A stretch of DNA of 64,000 bases. It comes from Hemileia vastatrix (lineage: Eukaryota; Basidiomycota; Pucciniomycetes; Pucciniales; Zaghouaniaceae). The position numbers and the translations under genes were made by a program. The DNA lies in NCBI GenBank assembly GCA_030280995.1, contig JASXTE010000014.1, forward strand, positions 5,291,156-5,355,155, given 5' to 3'. Below the pieces are notes generated by a model. The model ran no database searches. It was not told where the DNA came from and saw nothing but the letters and a program-made list of their open reading frames with translations. Of this stretch, positions 42,145 to 53,500 are shown piece by piece; position 1 is the first letter of the stretch, and every line of letters starts with the position of its first letter.

Positions 42145-43633
42145 ATGTCAGACGTTGGATCACCAGCTTTCAACCCTTCAAACCTTCCTTGCTTTACTGC
42201 ACCTAAGGATTATTCTTGCAAGCATTGCATTCACATGTGCAGACCTTGCACATTCACTCTTCCTAATTCAGAGGCCAGACTATACCATAGGGCTTGTGAC
42301 TCCTGAGATTCCAAAAAGAAAAAATGTGACAGAGATCCCCACTATCCTATACCTCCACCTTAACCTTCTCATAAATATATCTCCAGAACTGGGTCCTTCT
42401 TCTTCTTCTTAATCTTCATTTCCTTCCAAAAGATCCAGAAGATCTGCCCCAGAGCTCCATCAAAAAGACCACCTCTTGCTTCCCAAGCATCAGCTTTTAT
42501 CTCATTCAATTCAGCTTCAAATCCTTCAAACTTTTCTCCAAGACTTCCAGATTGCATTCAGGCGGCCCGCCTGCTCCGCTTGGAAGTGGAAATCAGGCTC
42601 AGAACATCCAAAAACCACCTGAAAACCAAAAAAAACACTCTTGCACATGACCCCACTTCTTCCTCCCAGAGCAATGCAAGCAAAACCTTCAGGGCCCAAC
42701 AACAACAAAAACTCCCAAACTTCTAAAAGGCCTTCCAAAGCTCCCATGGATGCTCAACAGCCAAAATCACCTTCTCCTTCCAAAAGAAGAAATTACACCT
42801 CCCCTATTCCTGCAGATTACTCCTCTGACAAATCCTTTTCTTCCAGAAATTTATCCAGAAGGCAAAAATCTGCCCCTAGATCACCTTCACCTGCCCCTTC
42901 CAGCAACAACATTGGGTCACCAGCACCAGCAACCAATCCCACTGAGCAGGAAAATAATAACAACAATTCTCCTTCTTTAGCAAGAACCCAGGAAGAGTCA
43001 CCTCATAGTTCACCTTCTCAGAATCTACTAGAAGAAGACTAAGACCATCCATATTTATCTTTGGTTGATCTTTCTCCCACACATCTTTCCAACCCTTCAG
43101 AAGTTAAAATTCCTATGGGATATAATTTTGAAGAGCTTCCTATCTGTAAGCACCATAAGCTTTAATCAAATTCATCAACAAAAAAAGCAACTTCTGAGCA
43201 AAAATTCATCTTGTTATATGGCACCCCTCCTCCTAAAACTACTATTAGGGTTGGCCAACCTCTTGAAACTTTGTTAACACTGGATTATGCAGATATGAAG
43301 CAGAACCTAAGCATAATGTGCTCCAACATGCTTAAGGCCTTTACTCTTCATTTACCACTGAATTAGTTTGAGAAGAACCTGAGAAAGCAACTTCTTGACA
43401 ACCACAGGAAGATTTTAAGGATAATTAAGCCCACCTTTCAATACTCCATCCTAGCCTCTTCTGCTTCCACCCAAAAATTACCTTCCAAACCAGTTCCTGA
43501 CCATTTTAACCCCTAAATGGTCTCCAGCAGACTTCACTTTAAAGACCACAGTGAATTATCCAATCCCAACAAGAAAAAAAAACTCCAACATGTCCCAAAC
43601 CAACCTCCAGAAGCTTCTTCTTCCAGAAATTGA
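42145..43633 (+). pseudogene. Antisense gene B of B3, decayed copy
   Basis: Homologous to 532-2076. ATG at 42145 opens a protein with CKHCIHMCRPC, then CDS-stop-DSKKKKC: a cluster cysteine codon is now TGA. Further stops and shifts follow; 42641-43042 is an open Ser/Pro-rich piece that spans the point where the left copy is frameshifted. The donor TCTGTAAGC remains near 43144, but the acceptor expected before GTPPPK near 43220 is lost. The C-terminal block (LTLDYADMKQNLSIM) ends at TGA 43631-43633. Confidence 0.7.
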
Positions 43634-43802
43634 ATTATAGAAAACAGAAAATAATATAAATTAATAAATTGAGAAGATATATTTTTTATAATTTTTATTG
43701 TTATTTTATCTTTATTTTTATTATTATTATTATATAAAAATTACTACTTAAAACTACTAAAATACTAAAAAAACTTGAAAAGAATTTAACAAAATTGCAA
43801 AT

Positions 43803-44046
43803 GGTATCCCCCAGCCAATTAATGAGCTGATCCCCTGATACCTTACCCACATCCAAGTGCACCTTGATGTGGATACACCTTTAAAAACTTAAAGATTAAA
43901 ATATAAAGAAAAACTTGAAAATGAAAAAAAATAAAATGAATAAATAAAAGAAACTTGAAAAATAAAAAATAAAAATAGCATTGCCTGGCAAATTGATGAG
44001 CCTTTCACGGCCAATGCTTGCCCACATTCAGGTGACCCTGATGTGG
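43803..44046. repeat. Two tandem double-hairpin units
   Basis: Unit 1: GGTATC/GATACC (43803-43808 with 43837-43842), then CCACAT-c-CAAG/CTTG-ATGTGG (43847-43872). Unit 2: GCATTG/CAATGC (43978-43983 with 44012-44017), then CCACAT-t-CAGG/CCTG-ATGTGG (44022-44046). Both share AATTNATGAGC in the first loop, the bulge position and a downstream (GG)TACACC. They lie between antisense gene B and the end of pol. Confidence 0.8.
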
Positions 44047-44284
44047 TACACCCAACAATTTTTTTCTTGATTTTATAAAACAACCCTCACTGACAAAATA
44101 AAAGAAAAAAAAGAGAAAAAAAGAAAATAATCTTAGACTACTATAATTCTGATTCTTCACAACAAATCACAGAAGCAGATCCAGGTCAAAAGAAAATATT
44201 GCTGGGTAGGCTCCCTCCAATAAGTAAAATTGATGGGAGACCACTAGTTATCTGCCACCAAGAAAGATCCAAGAACCAAGAATC

Positions 44285-44745
44285 CAGTCCAATCCAGTTT
44301 AAAGTAATAGAGGACTAAAAACCTAAATAAAAGCAGAGAACTAGGATTAAACTAAATAAAACCATGGACTTGAAACAGAAATTCTGGAGTAACTTTTATA
44401 CAGAGCAGCCAGCTCATCAGTTACCCCCACTTTTGCCAAAATAAAATCTAGAAGCCCCTCACATGGGTACCTTCTAACAAAGAAACCAACATCCACCTCA
44501 CATTTCAATCAATTAACACAAAAAAAACACCAGGGATAAGATTTAAAGACCACAGAAATCCAGTTTAAAGTCTTAGAAGACTAAAAACCTGTAAAAAGAA
44601 ACCAATACTAGGGTTCAACCAAATTAAGAGAAGGGGTTGTAAAAAGAAAATTTGGGGTAACTGTTGTTAGATCAGCCAGCCCATCATTTACCCCCAAACT
44701 TGCCAAGATAAAATCTAGATGTCCCCCCTGGGTACCATCTAAAAA
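44285..44745. repeat. Direct repeat of about 180 bp at the end of B3 pol
   Basis: About 44290-44475 and 44556-44735 are diverged direct copies: CCAGTTTAAAGT...GACTAAAAACCT, then the GGGGTAACT/AGTTACCCCC hairpin module, TTGCCAA, AAAATCTAGA and GGGTACC. Each carries one AGTC-type motif and one hairpin module. Confidence 0.75.
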
Positions 44746-45720
44746 AAAGGTCTCCAACACAAAGATGCACAGAATCACCAACAAAATAACCTAATAAAAA
44801 TAATGATCCTAGTTTATCCTCATTGTGGATTTTGTCTTCTTCCCTTCTTGTGCCCCTGGGATAAAATCTCTTCACCTGGTCAGTAGCCACTCTCTTTTTC
44901 AAGCCTACTCTATCCAACTCTTCTAACTGATATGATTTACCTGAGAATTGAGATCTGACTCGATAAGGACCATTCCACTTGTCAGAGAACATCTTGCCCC
45001 ACTGATTCTCCAAACTCCTATCTTACACCAATACCAAACACCCAGGATTAAAAGGATTCCTCAGCCTGTGTGCTAACCTCTTATACCAATACCTAACTGA
45101 CTGATTCCTGATCTTCATAATTCTTTCATAGGCTTTCTCATGAAATTATTCCTTTCCTTCAAGCTGCTTCATTCTGGAACACAATAAGTCTTCAGTTGAG
45201 AAAACTTCATCCCAATCAATTCCCAAATAAGAAATTTCCTCCAAGTCTACTGGTAAAACTAACTTCTGACTAAAAATAAGTTCATAAGGTAATATCCAGT
45301 AGTCCTCTTTACAGTTATTCTGTCAGAAAACAAAACTAAGGGTAGATAATGCCTCCATTTTTCAGCACTATCCCCACACATCTTGACCAAAGCATCCTTC
45401 AAAACTTGATTCCCTCTTTCAACCATGCCTTCAGCTTCCGGATAATAAGGAGTAGCCACTCTGACTTTGGAGCCAACACTAGTAACAGCCTCCTTGGAGT
45501 CTACACCAAACTCTGGTCCTCCATCAACAGTGACCAATTTCATCAGCCCATACCTATAAATCCACTCCTTCTTAAAAAATATCTGCAACAAAGATGCAGC
45601 ATCCACCTGCAGCTCAAAATGATTCCCCCACAAAAAATTCTGCAACTTCTTCAAGATTTTTTCCTCACCACAGAGCTCCAACTTTGGCTGAGAATACCTT
45701 GATTCCACCTCATTAAACAC
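44684..45720 (-). pseudogene. pol: B3 integrase (internally deleted) fused to RNase H
   Basis: 45720-45259 starts in RNase H (QPKLELCGEEKI, LQVDAASLL) and passes directly into integrase (VTVDGGPEFG, YYPEAEGMVERGN). The second Asp and the Glu of the DDE triad are present, about 35 residues apart, but the rest of RNase H, the integrase zinc domain and the first Asp are missing. 45013-44684 holds the C-terminal part (KWNGPYRV, LEELDRVGLKKR, VKRFYPRG). Minus strand, converging on antisense gene B. Confidence 0.75.
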
Positions 45721-47353
45721 CCCAGATTCTTACCTGACTGGCCTGACCTTCCCAGATTTATCTTCCTGAGGCAGAACAGCACCAAAAGCAATATAACTTG
45801 AATCCACAGCCAAATAAATATTACCAGAACCAACATTATAATCCAACTTGTAAAGAATAATATCTTCACCTACTACCTTTTTCAACTTCACAAATGCCTC
45901 TTCACAAGCATCATCCCACTTTCAATTAGCATCCTTCCAGGCAAAATTCCTTAAAGGAGCAGCCAACAAAGAGAAGTCCTTAATATAAATCCTCACATAA
46001 ACACAAACACCCAAGAATCCCCTGACTTCAGTGGTATTCTTTGGTCTTGGCCATGATTGAATTTTATCAACCTTCTTCTTTTCCATAATCCTACCCTTCT
46101 TACACACCACATGACCCAGAATCTCCAATGCTGGTACACAAAAGCAAAACTTTGATCCTGAGACAGTCAAACCTTCCTCCTCCATCCTAAACAAAGTCCT
46201 CTCCAACTTTACAGCATACTCCCACACAAACCTCCTAATTCCAGGATTCTCCTTCAATAACCCATTACCATAATCAGATATTGGCCCTTTAATGCCACCA
46301 TCATCAATAAAAATACCAGCATAATTTGGTACTTCATCCTGAAAAATCCAAGCCATTTGTGCCTGGTTAACAGCCACAAAATTAGTAGCTCCTTGAGGTA
46401 ACCTTGTCAATTGAAACCTTCTCAAAAATAGTGAGAGGCCTAAAGCCCACATGGAGTTCCCTCTCATTATATCCACCCATAATATCTCCCAAACCAGAAG
46501 ACACCATTCCATAAAAAGCCTCCACAAAATCCTCTGCACTTGATGGCATTCCAGCATCCTTGATAGTCACTCTATTCAAGGCTCTGAGATCATGAACCAC
46601 CCTAAGCTTGCAATTTTTCTTTTTGATACAGAACACAGGACTAGAATAACTTGAGTTTGACTGTACAAACAACCCAGTCCTGACCCTTTTCCTGAAAATT
46701 TCCACGAAATCATCCCTAATTGCAGCAGGAATTAGAATTGGCTTGATTTGCCAAGGTTCATGACAAACCACTGGATTCAGATAAGGTGAACCATAAGAAT
46801 GCTTCAACACACCTCTTTTCTCCTCCAAAAAAGCAATTGCCTTCTCTCTCAACACCATCACATACAAAAACAGCTTCCTCTCTTCTTCAGACAACCACCC
46901 ATCAGGACCAAAATTCACCACCTCCAACCTTTCCTCAGTAATCCTTGAAGTTTCCACAAAATAAGGTGGATTCTTCACTAAAGTTGTCACACAAGGATCT
47001 CTTGATAAAGGAGGCCTCCTCAAATGTGGTTTCAGCCCAACTGGCATAGGCTCATTGACAGGCCTAACCCTCACTGCTACCTTCTTGTACTTAGCAGCAT
47101 CCACTTCCAAATCTTTATCTTCAACAGGGACTTCTTCAATCTTCCTACAAAAACAAACAGGGGTCTCCCCAATGCTCATGGGTGTGGCCAAGGTAATGTT
47201 TTTGAAAGGTGTAGAAGGGACCCTAGGGGTGCACAATTGGGAGGACTTATTTTTAGACCCCAATCTCACCACTCCCAAGCTTTTCCATTTCACACTCTCA
47301 TTTTCCATCTCACTATCCACCTCAATTCCATCACTCTTCACCTCTTCATCCAA
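45651..47353 (-). pseudogene. pol: B3 reverse transcriptase and RNase H N-terminus
   Basis: 47353-46382 includes GVLKHSYGSPYLNPVV, SSYSSPVFCIKKK and VVHDLRALNRVTI. A frameshift near 46430 leads into 46557-45922 with GATNFVAVNQAQMAW, FIDDGGIKG, LGHVVCKKGRIM and SWPRPKNTTEVRGFLG. RNase H starts near 45870. Closely related to B2. The FIDD in place of YIDD is shared by both and so is a family trait, not a mutation. Confidence 0.82.
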
Positions 47354-47600
47354 ATAATTTTTAAATAATTCTTTTTGATCTTCTTCCTTCTTTATCTTCA
47401 GGTTTTTTCTTGATTATCTTCAATTATCTTGAAATTTTTTTCTTCTTTTCTTGATAGGGGGCCTTTCCTAAAACAGAAACCACGGTTGCACAATTGCTCA
47501 CATGTGTTGCCAAGGTAATGTTTTTTGAAAGGTGTAGAAATAACCCTAGTGGTGCACAATTGGGAGAACTTACTTTTAGACCCCAATCTCATCTCTCAAA
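47160..47600. repeat. Direct duplication of about 110 bp in B3
   Basis: GCCAAGGTAATGTTTTTGAA...GGTGCACAATTGGGAG...TTTTAGACCCCAATCTCA occurs at about 47188-47275 and again at about 47508-47592. Only the first copy lies in the RT frame. The second lies upstream of it, in a 0.7-kb non-coding gap before the protease. Confidence 0.75.
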
Positions 47601-48091
47601 AGCTTTTCCATTCCACAGAAATGAAACCCATCTTTCCTCTTGAATTTGAAATAAAATTAATCTTGAACCCATCAAATGAAGAGAGACTTGATAAAAATCT
47701 TGATGAGTACTTTCAGAGAAGAGAAACATTATACAAAGAAAGCTGAAAATCCACTTGGAATATCTCCAAATGAGCTGATCTACTACAACCTGGGATTTCC
47801 AATGAATGGGGAAAGTTTCTAGCATTAGGCTGATCAGCCCCACCTAATCTCAAAAATAAGGCTCACCATCAGAGCCTAAGCCACCTTCCAGAAAACCAGA
47901 AGCAGCCCTATATTCTCTTCTCCTTTCACAACATTCAGGGCAATGACAGATAGAGCTAATTAAAGGCCTAGTCTCCCAACCCTCTTCACCAGGTGAAGAC
48001 AACCTCATGTGCAAGTCCTTTCATCATCACCTGTCAACTCCAAGCTAATACCATCTTCAGGTTTATAACCAATCCTGGCTGTAAAATACAT

Positions 48092-48622
48092 TTAAGATGG
48101 GCCACCCAAAACTTCCCTAAAAGTGCCTTTTTCAATATAAAAGTGCACCTTTCCAGAAGCTCCACCAACATCCAATTTCAGGAACTCTGCTGTTCCAACC
48201 AATTCAGTTACATGCCCTCCAATTCCTCTCAAGCTCCCACCAATACCAGTTTTGATGGGGTGGCCCAATTGAGTTGCATCAGAAAGAGAAATAAGATTGA
48301 TCTGTGAACCAGAATCAACCAAAGCTCTGATGGCCTTGCCATTCAGAGTGACATTAACAAAACCCAGAGGAGCAGAGAAATTATCCTCCAAATTCTCCCC
48401 AAACCTTTCAGCAGAATCACAAACAAACTCCACTTCCCCAGAAGAGACTCTTCTTCTGGTCAACATCTTCTTCTGCTTATCATCCAAACCAGGACTGATA
48501 GCAAACAACTCCCCATTATTCAAAGAAATAGTTTCTTGGTTCATCTTCTCCAACACAGAGTCAGTCACATCAAGTCTGCCTGAAACCAATGGCCTCTCAA
48601 AATGGGCTTTTGGCTTCACCAC
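48092..48622 (-). pseudogene. pol: B3 aspartic protease
   Basis: 176 open codons. ALVDSGSQINLIS holds the catalytic DSG, followed by a flap-like GIGGSLRGIGGHVTELVG and LKLDVGGASGKVHFYI, as in retropepsins of Ty3/gypsy elements. It is separated from Gag by a stop near 48630 and from RT by a gap of about 0.7 kb. Confidence 0.75.
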
Positions 48623-48631
48623 CTTAGGCCT

Positions 48632-49735
48632 TTATGCCTCTTGTGGTCCAACACCTTTATCAAAAGGTTTCCTAACCACAGGAACCAAACCAGATCCATC
48701 ACTAGTGACTCTGGTGCCACTGGGATTTTGAAAAGAAGCCAAAGGAACATCCTCCTCAGATTCAGAATCTAAATCCATTGGCATTGAATCCCCATTCAGA
48801 TCATAGGCCCCAAAACTTGGTGTACCCATAGCTGCAATACCCCTCTGCATCTTGTGCAGCTCCTCCCTGCTAACATTCCTTCTGGCATCCATCTTTAGAT
48901 CCACCTTAGGAGCCTTGGGCTTAATCTCAGCTGGTGAAGTGCTCTTTGGCCTTCCCACTCTCCCAGAATCAACATCATAAGCACTAGCCAAACATTCCCT
49001 CTTTGGCTGTGCTCCACAAGAGTAAAACTCCCAACCACCATAAGAAGTAGAAAAAGAGACCTTATTGTCCTCTTTTTTCTTCCCCTTCACATCAACACCT
49101 TCCTTACCAGAAGACTTCCCCTGATCAGGAATCTCCTCAAATCTTGGCCTCCTCTGATTGAGACCACCCCTTCTCCTGATCAAATCAAAAGGAGCCTGCC
49201 CCTCACTGGGCTTTAGAAATGAACCATCAAGGAATTTGAACACCCTACCATCAAACTCCACCTTTCCCTCTGACACATCTCTGTTCAGAGCCCAACAATC
49301 ATTTGACTTGTGCCCCCTCCTACTACAATAGGAGCACACCCAAGGATCACTGCTACCTCCTTCCCTTTTCTCATAGGGCTTGGCCTTCTGAATAGAGGCC
49401 ATTTTTACCTTCTGAGTCTCTTGCACAAAGATGTGAAACTGCTTGGTCAAGTCAACCAGTTGCTCCATCACTTGGTCCCTCTACTCTTTAGGAACCTTCT
49501 CCACCTTCTTCTCTTCCTTCTTCACCTTAGCTTCCTCTTCAGCCAAAGCCTCACTGACTTTGCTGACATACTAGGCACACCCCTCTTGATAGGAGTCCAC
49601 AGCCAATAACTTCAGATAAGCCTCTACAGCTTCCTTCACCTTCTCCAAGGCAGGAAACTTCTGGTCACCATTAGCCAGAGTCTTCATCATTTCCTTCTAG
49701 ACATCTCCTTCAAGACATCCATTCTGACATCCAAA
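48632..49735 (-). pseudogene. gag: B3 Gag (C-terminal half) with CCHC zinc knuckle
   Basis: 49471-48632 is open; near its start it has CSYCSRRGHKSNDC, a classical C-x2-C-x4-H-x4-C knuckle. Upstream, with stops, 49735-49472 reads NGDQKFPALEKVKEAV and VSKVSEALAEEEAKV. The N-terminal half is missing because element A3 is inserted at 49736. The C-terminal part is basic then acidic. Confidence 0.78.
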
Positions 49736-50190
49736 TGTCAGATCTCACCCCTTACATTTACTCATAAAGTATTGTATTTACTTTTGTGGCGCTGCAGAGG
49801 GCCCCTTGGCTATATAAGGGCCTTGGGAACCCCTTTCAGCTGCATCACTTACATATTTACAATTTACTTACACTTATATATTTTTTATACACGTATTGAT
49901 TCTTTTTCTTTTAACTAGTAATACATTTTTAGTTGAAATAAAATAAATAAATACTATATACAAATCTTAAGGCTGCGGCAAGAACATTAAACTATAATAC
50001 TTGACTGCTGCGCATTGAAATTAAAATACTTACATTACAATAATATTAATACTACTCACCTTATATATTAGATCCTTTTTCCCCTTATTTGCATCCTTCC
50101 CTCTTTTCCTCTTTCCATTCTTTGTCTTCTTGTGTCCCTTTCTCCTTTTTTCTTCTTTCTTCTTCCACCTTTTAGACGACCGCGCCGATA
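49736..50190 (+). mobile_element. A3 5' LTR with internal deletion
   Basis: Begins TGTCAG, then jumps straight to ATCTCACCCCTTAC, which in the 3' LTR lies about 665 bp in (near 58008). The promoter (GCTGCAGAGGGCCC, TATATAAG at 49811-49818) and the rest are retained. Followed by CTTGAGGGCCTTTC at the PBS position. Confidence 0.8.
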
Positions 50191-51138
50191 CTTGAGGGCC
50201 TTTCTGAACGACGAATTGAAGCTTGACGACTATTTTGGACAAACGTCAAAACGCACGGACCACTTGCACAAAAAGGTGAACTTTTTTTGCGACCGTGAAT
50301 CGAACGGGGGAACTAAATATAAGGTTTATATATTTTTAAAAGTCATATATATTGTAAGTGATTTAACAATCACTACTGTAAGTCAATCTCTGCCACTTTC
50401 AACTATTATACAAGATTTTTTATTGCAATAACAGTGTTTTTGGCTTAATTGCTGAAACACTGAGTGTAAGTGATCATATTTTATTTATTTTTTTATTCCT
50501 AGTTGACCATAATAGAGTATATCTCTTAGTCCTAGAAGCCATTTATTTTATTTAAATTATATAATTAATTATCTTAAATATTTGGTATTATTGGTTGACC
50601 AAAATAGTATTTTATACTTAGTCCCAATAAATATTATTAATTATTTTTGGTTGACAATAATAATACTCAGTGTATTTAGTCCCAAATTTAATTCTATTAT
50701 TGATTATTGTTTTATAAGATAAATAATAATCTTTAAATTTAAATTTTTATTGTTTTAATAAATTTAAAATAATAAATTAAAGTTTAATTATTTTAAAATA
50801 ATACTTTTTCTTTATTGTTTTTAGGATTTAAAATAATAAATAATTTTATTATTACTTTGAGAAATTTTTTTTTTCTAATAATAATAAATTTTTTATTGTT
50901 GATAAATTCAAAATAATAATAAATAAACCTTATTTTTTAAAGATTTTGAAATTTTAAATAAATTTTATTATCCAAATCAATTGAAATAATAAATTATTAA
51001 GTTAAATCAATTTTATTTTTATTATCATTGTTGTGATTTCAAAATTAAACAGTATAGTAAAGAACAATAATTAATTACCTTTTGAATCAGTGATTTTATA
51101 TTAACCACTTGATTTTTTTTTTATCCCACAGATAAAAC

Positions 51139-51802
51139 ATGTCTTCCAAATTGAGTGAAACCATAGAAAATTTGAATGTGGATGAAATTGAAATTGATTA
51201 TGATGCTGATACTGTGAGTTCTTCTAAATTTGCACATAAAAAATCTTATGCTAACAAGAAAAATTCACATAATTCAGGATGTGGAAATGATAGGAGAAGT
51301 AGACAAATCAAACCCCCTTCCCCCAGCACAACAGAAGGAAGTAAAACCTCCAGTACCTCAAGAAGGTCTTCCAAAAGGCTTCGAAATAAAAAAACTTCCT
51401 CTGTCTCAGCAAATCAGCAATCTGTCCAGTCACATCAAAAAACTGAAGACAGAAAACATGAAATACAAGGCAAAAGTAGACACCTTGTGGGATAAAGTTC
51501 AGGAACTCAGGACCCAAAATCAGGCCCAGGCCCCTCCTCAGTTGCCTCCCAGTCAGCCTCAGTTTCAGGCTCAACCTTCTCAGTCCCCCAGCTCCTCCAC
51601 CCAAAATCAAAACACTCTACAAGTGGAACAGTGGAAATGGGATTACTTGATGAGCCATTACCAACAGAATGTTCAGCAGCCAGCAACCCAACACCCTGGC
51701 CCACACAGGACACAAACCTTCAATCCTACTCCTCAGCCCCATCCTTATCAGGGAGACAGAAGAAAGAAGGCACAGGGGAAGTTTCCTCCTCTGCCATGGT
51801 AA
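51139..51802 (+). CDS. A3 spliced overlapping ORF: coiled-coil/WKWD protein
   Basis: Exon 1 51139-51213; intron 51214-51277 (64 nt; GTGAGT donor, TGCTAAC branch site 51249-51255, TTCAG acceptor); exon 2 from 51278 in the +1 frame to the stop at 51802. This frame is intact although frame 0 over the same DNA has a stop. It keeps the coiled coil (QQISNLSSHIKKLKTENM), VEQWKWDYLMSHYQQ and the ending GKFPPLPW. A second intron with GTAAGT donor is predicted at 51799-51856 (58 nt, CTACAG acceptor), as in A1. Confidence 0.62.
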
Positions 51803-53500
51803 GTGATTTGGTTGATAAACATTTTGGTATTTATACTAATAAGAATTCTTCTACAGGTAATCTTATTGACTATGGTGAAAGAACATTTAAACCTATTAAA
51901 AGACAACTTCCTGTAATTAGTAGCCCTAATTATGTTCTAAGCAAACTTTCTTTTGATGAACCATTACATTTGACCTCTACTTCTTTAGTTAATTCTTCTC
52001 TTGCAATTAAAAATGATTCTGTTGCTCCTGAAATTTATGTTTTACTTGAGAAAACTTCTGAATAAATATTGAAAGACTCTCCTGATTTTAATTTTATCAA
52101 AGATAAAATTTTAAAAGATTTATTAAAACATGAGAATGATAGATTAAATAATTTACATTTACACTGCAAAGTGAGTTCTTCTGTCCAAGAAACAGCTTAT
52201 TTCAAATTGAAAGATACTCTAAATACCGTCCTTTCTCAGCAAAAGTCTATTAGAAATGATCACAGATCACTCTCTGATAAAAATAATCATCTTAATAAAC
52301 TTATCAATGATATGAAGCCACTTATGGATGAAAATATTTCCTTGAAAAATGACAATAAGCTTCTGCACAGTGAATTAAGAAAATTGAAAATTGATTTCCA
52401 GAATTTGAGTAATAAATGCTCAGTAGAAGAGGACAGAAATGTTCTATCTATTGCTAAAATTAATGATCAACTATCTTATATCCCTGAATTAAGGAATAAA
52501 TTATCTGATCTTGAGAAAAAGGTTTCTACATTACAAGCTATTCATGATGGCAATTGTGATGAGCTAAGAAATAATACTAAACTTTCTGTTAATTATAAAA
52601 ATAAACAGCCTGAACAGGGTGTTTCTTCTCTCATTTGTAATGCCCCAATTAAACCAGTTGATAACTTGTCTGTGAAGTCGGGTGCTTCAAACAAAAAGTA
52701 TTTTGATACTCACAATGAGCCATCTGCTTCTGTCAGTAATGAAATATCTGAACACCTTTCAAGACTTCAAGAATTGATTACCTTGAATAATTCAAACCAT
52801 AAGGCTGACCACCCTAGCAGTAATAAAAACTGGCCTAAACTGGACCAATACCCTACCTTTGATGGTGATTCTTCATCTGATTGGCAACACTTTATCCAAA
52901 TAATTGATAATTTGAAGAAGTCATATAAATTACCAGATGAAGAAATTATTTCTAAGTTAATTTCTTTATTCTCCAATGTAGCCTTAATGTGGTATGAATC
53001 TGTTTTATTGGATGATATCCATTATACATGGAATGAATGGAAAACCTTGATTGAGAATCAGTTTGGTGGTTCAAAATTTAGACTGGCTCAACAGAGATTG
53101 TATGAGAACTCTAAATATATCTCTTCCTCTGTTGATAAACCAATTGTTTTTCTTATGAAAGTAACAAAACTCCTGAGAGCTATTGATCCAAAAATGAATT
53201 ATGATATTTGGAGAGATAAAATTCTTTATAAATTACCAAATTCTCTAAGAGATTTAATTGTGGCTAGAACTGAGCATGTAAGGGAACATTCTTCTTTTAT
53301 TAATATCTGTAATGAAGTATTACTTAACCATAGATATGAACCAAAGAATTATCCTATGAAATCTTATCATGATCAGAGTAAGCCCTCTACCAGAACTCCA
53401 GAAAAACCTGGTAAACCCTCTGCCCCAGTTGCACCCAAGAAATATGCAACTAATACTTGTTTTAAATGTAACAAACCTTGGAAGAAGGGCCATGTGTGTG
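51139..53500 (+). pseudogene. gag: A3 Gag (frame 0), interrupted
   Basis: Starts MSSKLSETIENL with the family-typical DEIEIDYDADT. A TAA at 51493-51495 interrupts the frame inside the overlap with the other ORF; another stop lies at 52063-52065. From 52069 it is open through the coiled coil, the Gag domain (YPTFDGDSSSDW) and the finger CFKCNKPWKKGHVC near 53457-53500. Confidence 0.85.
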
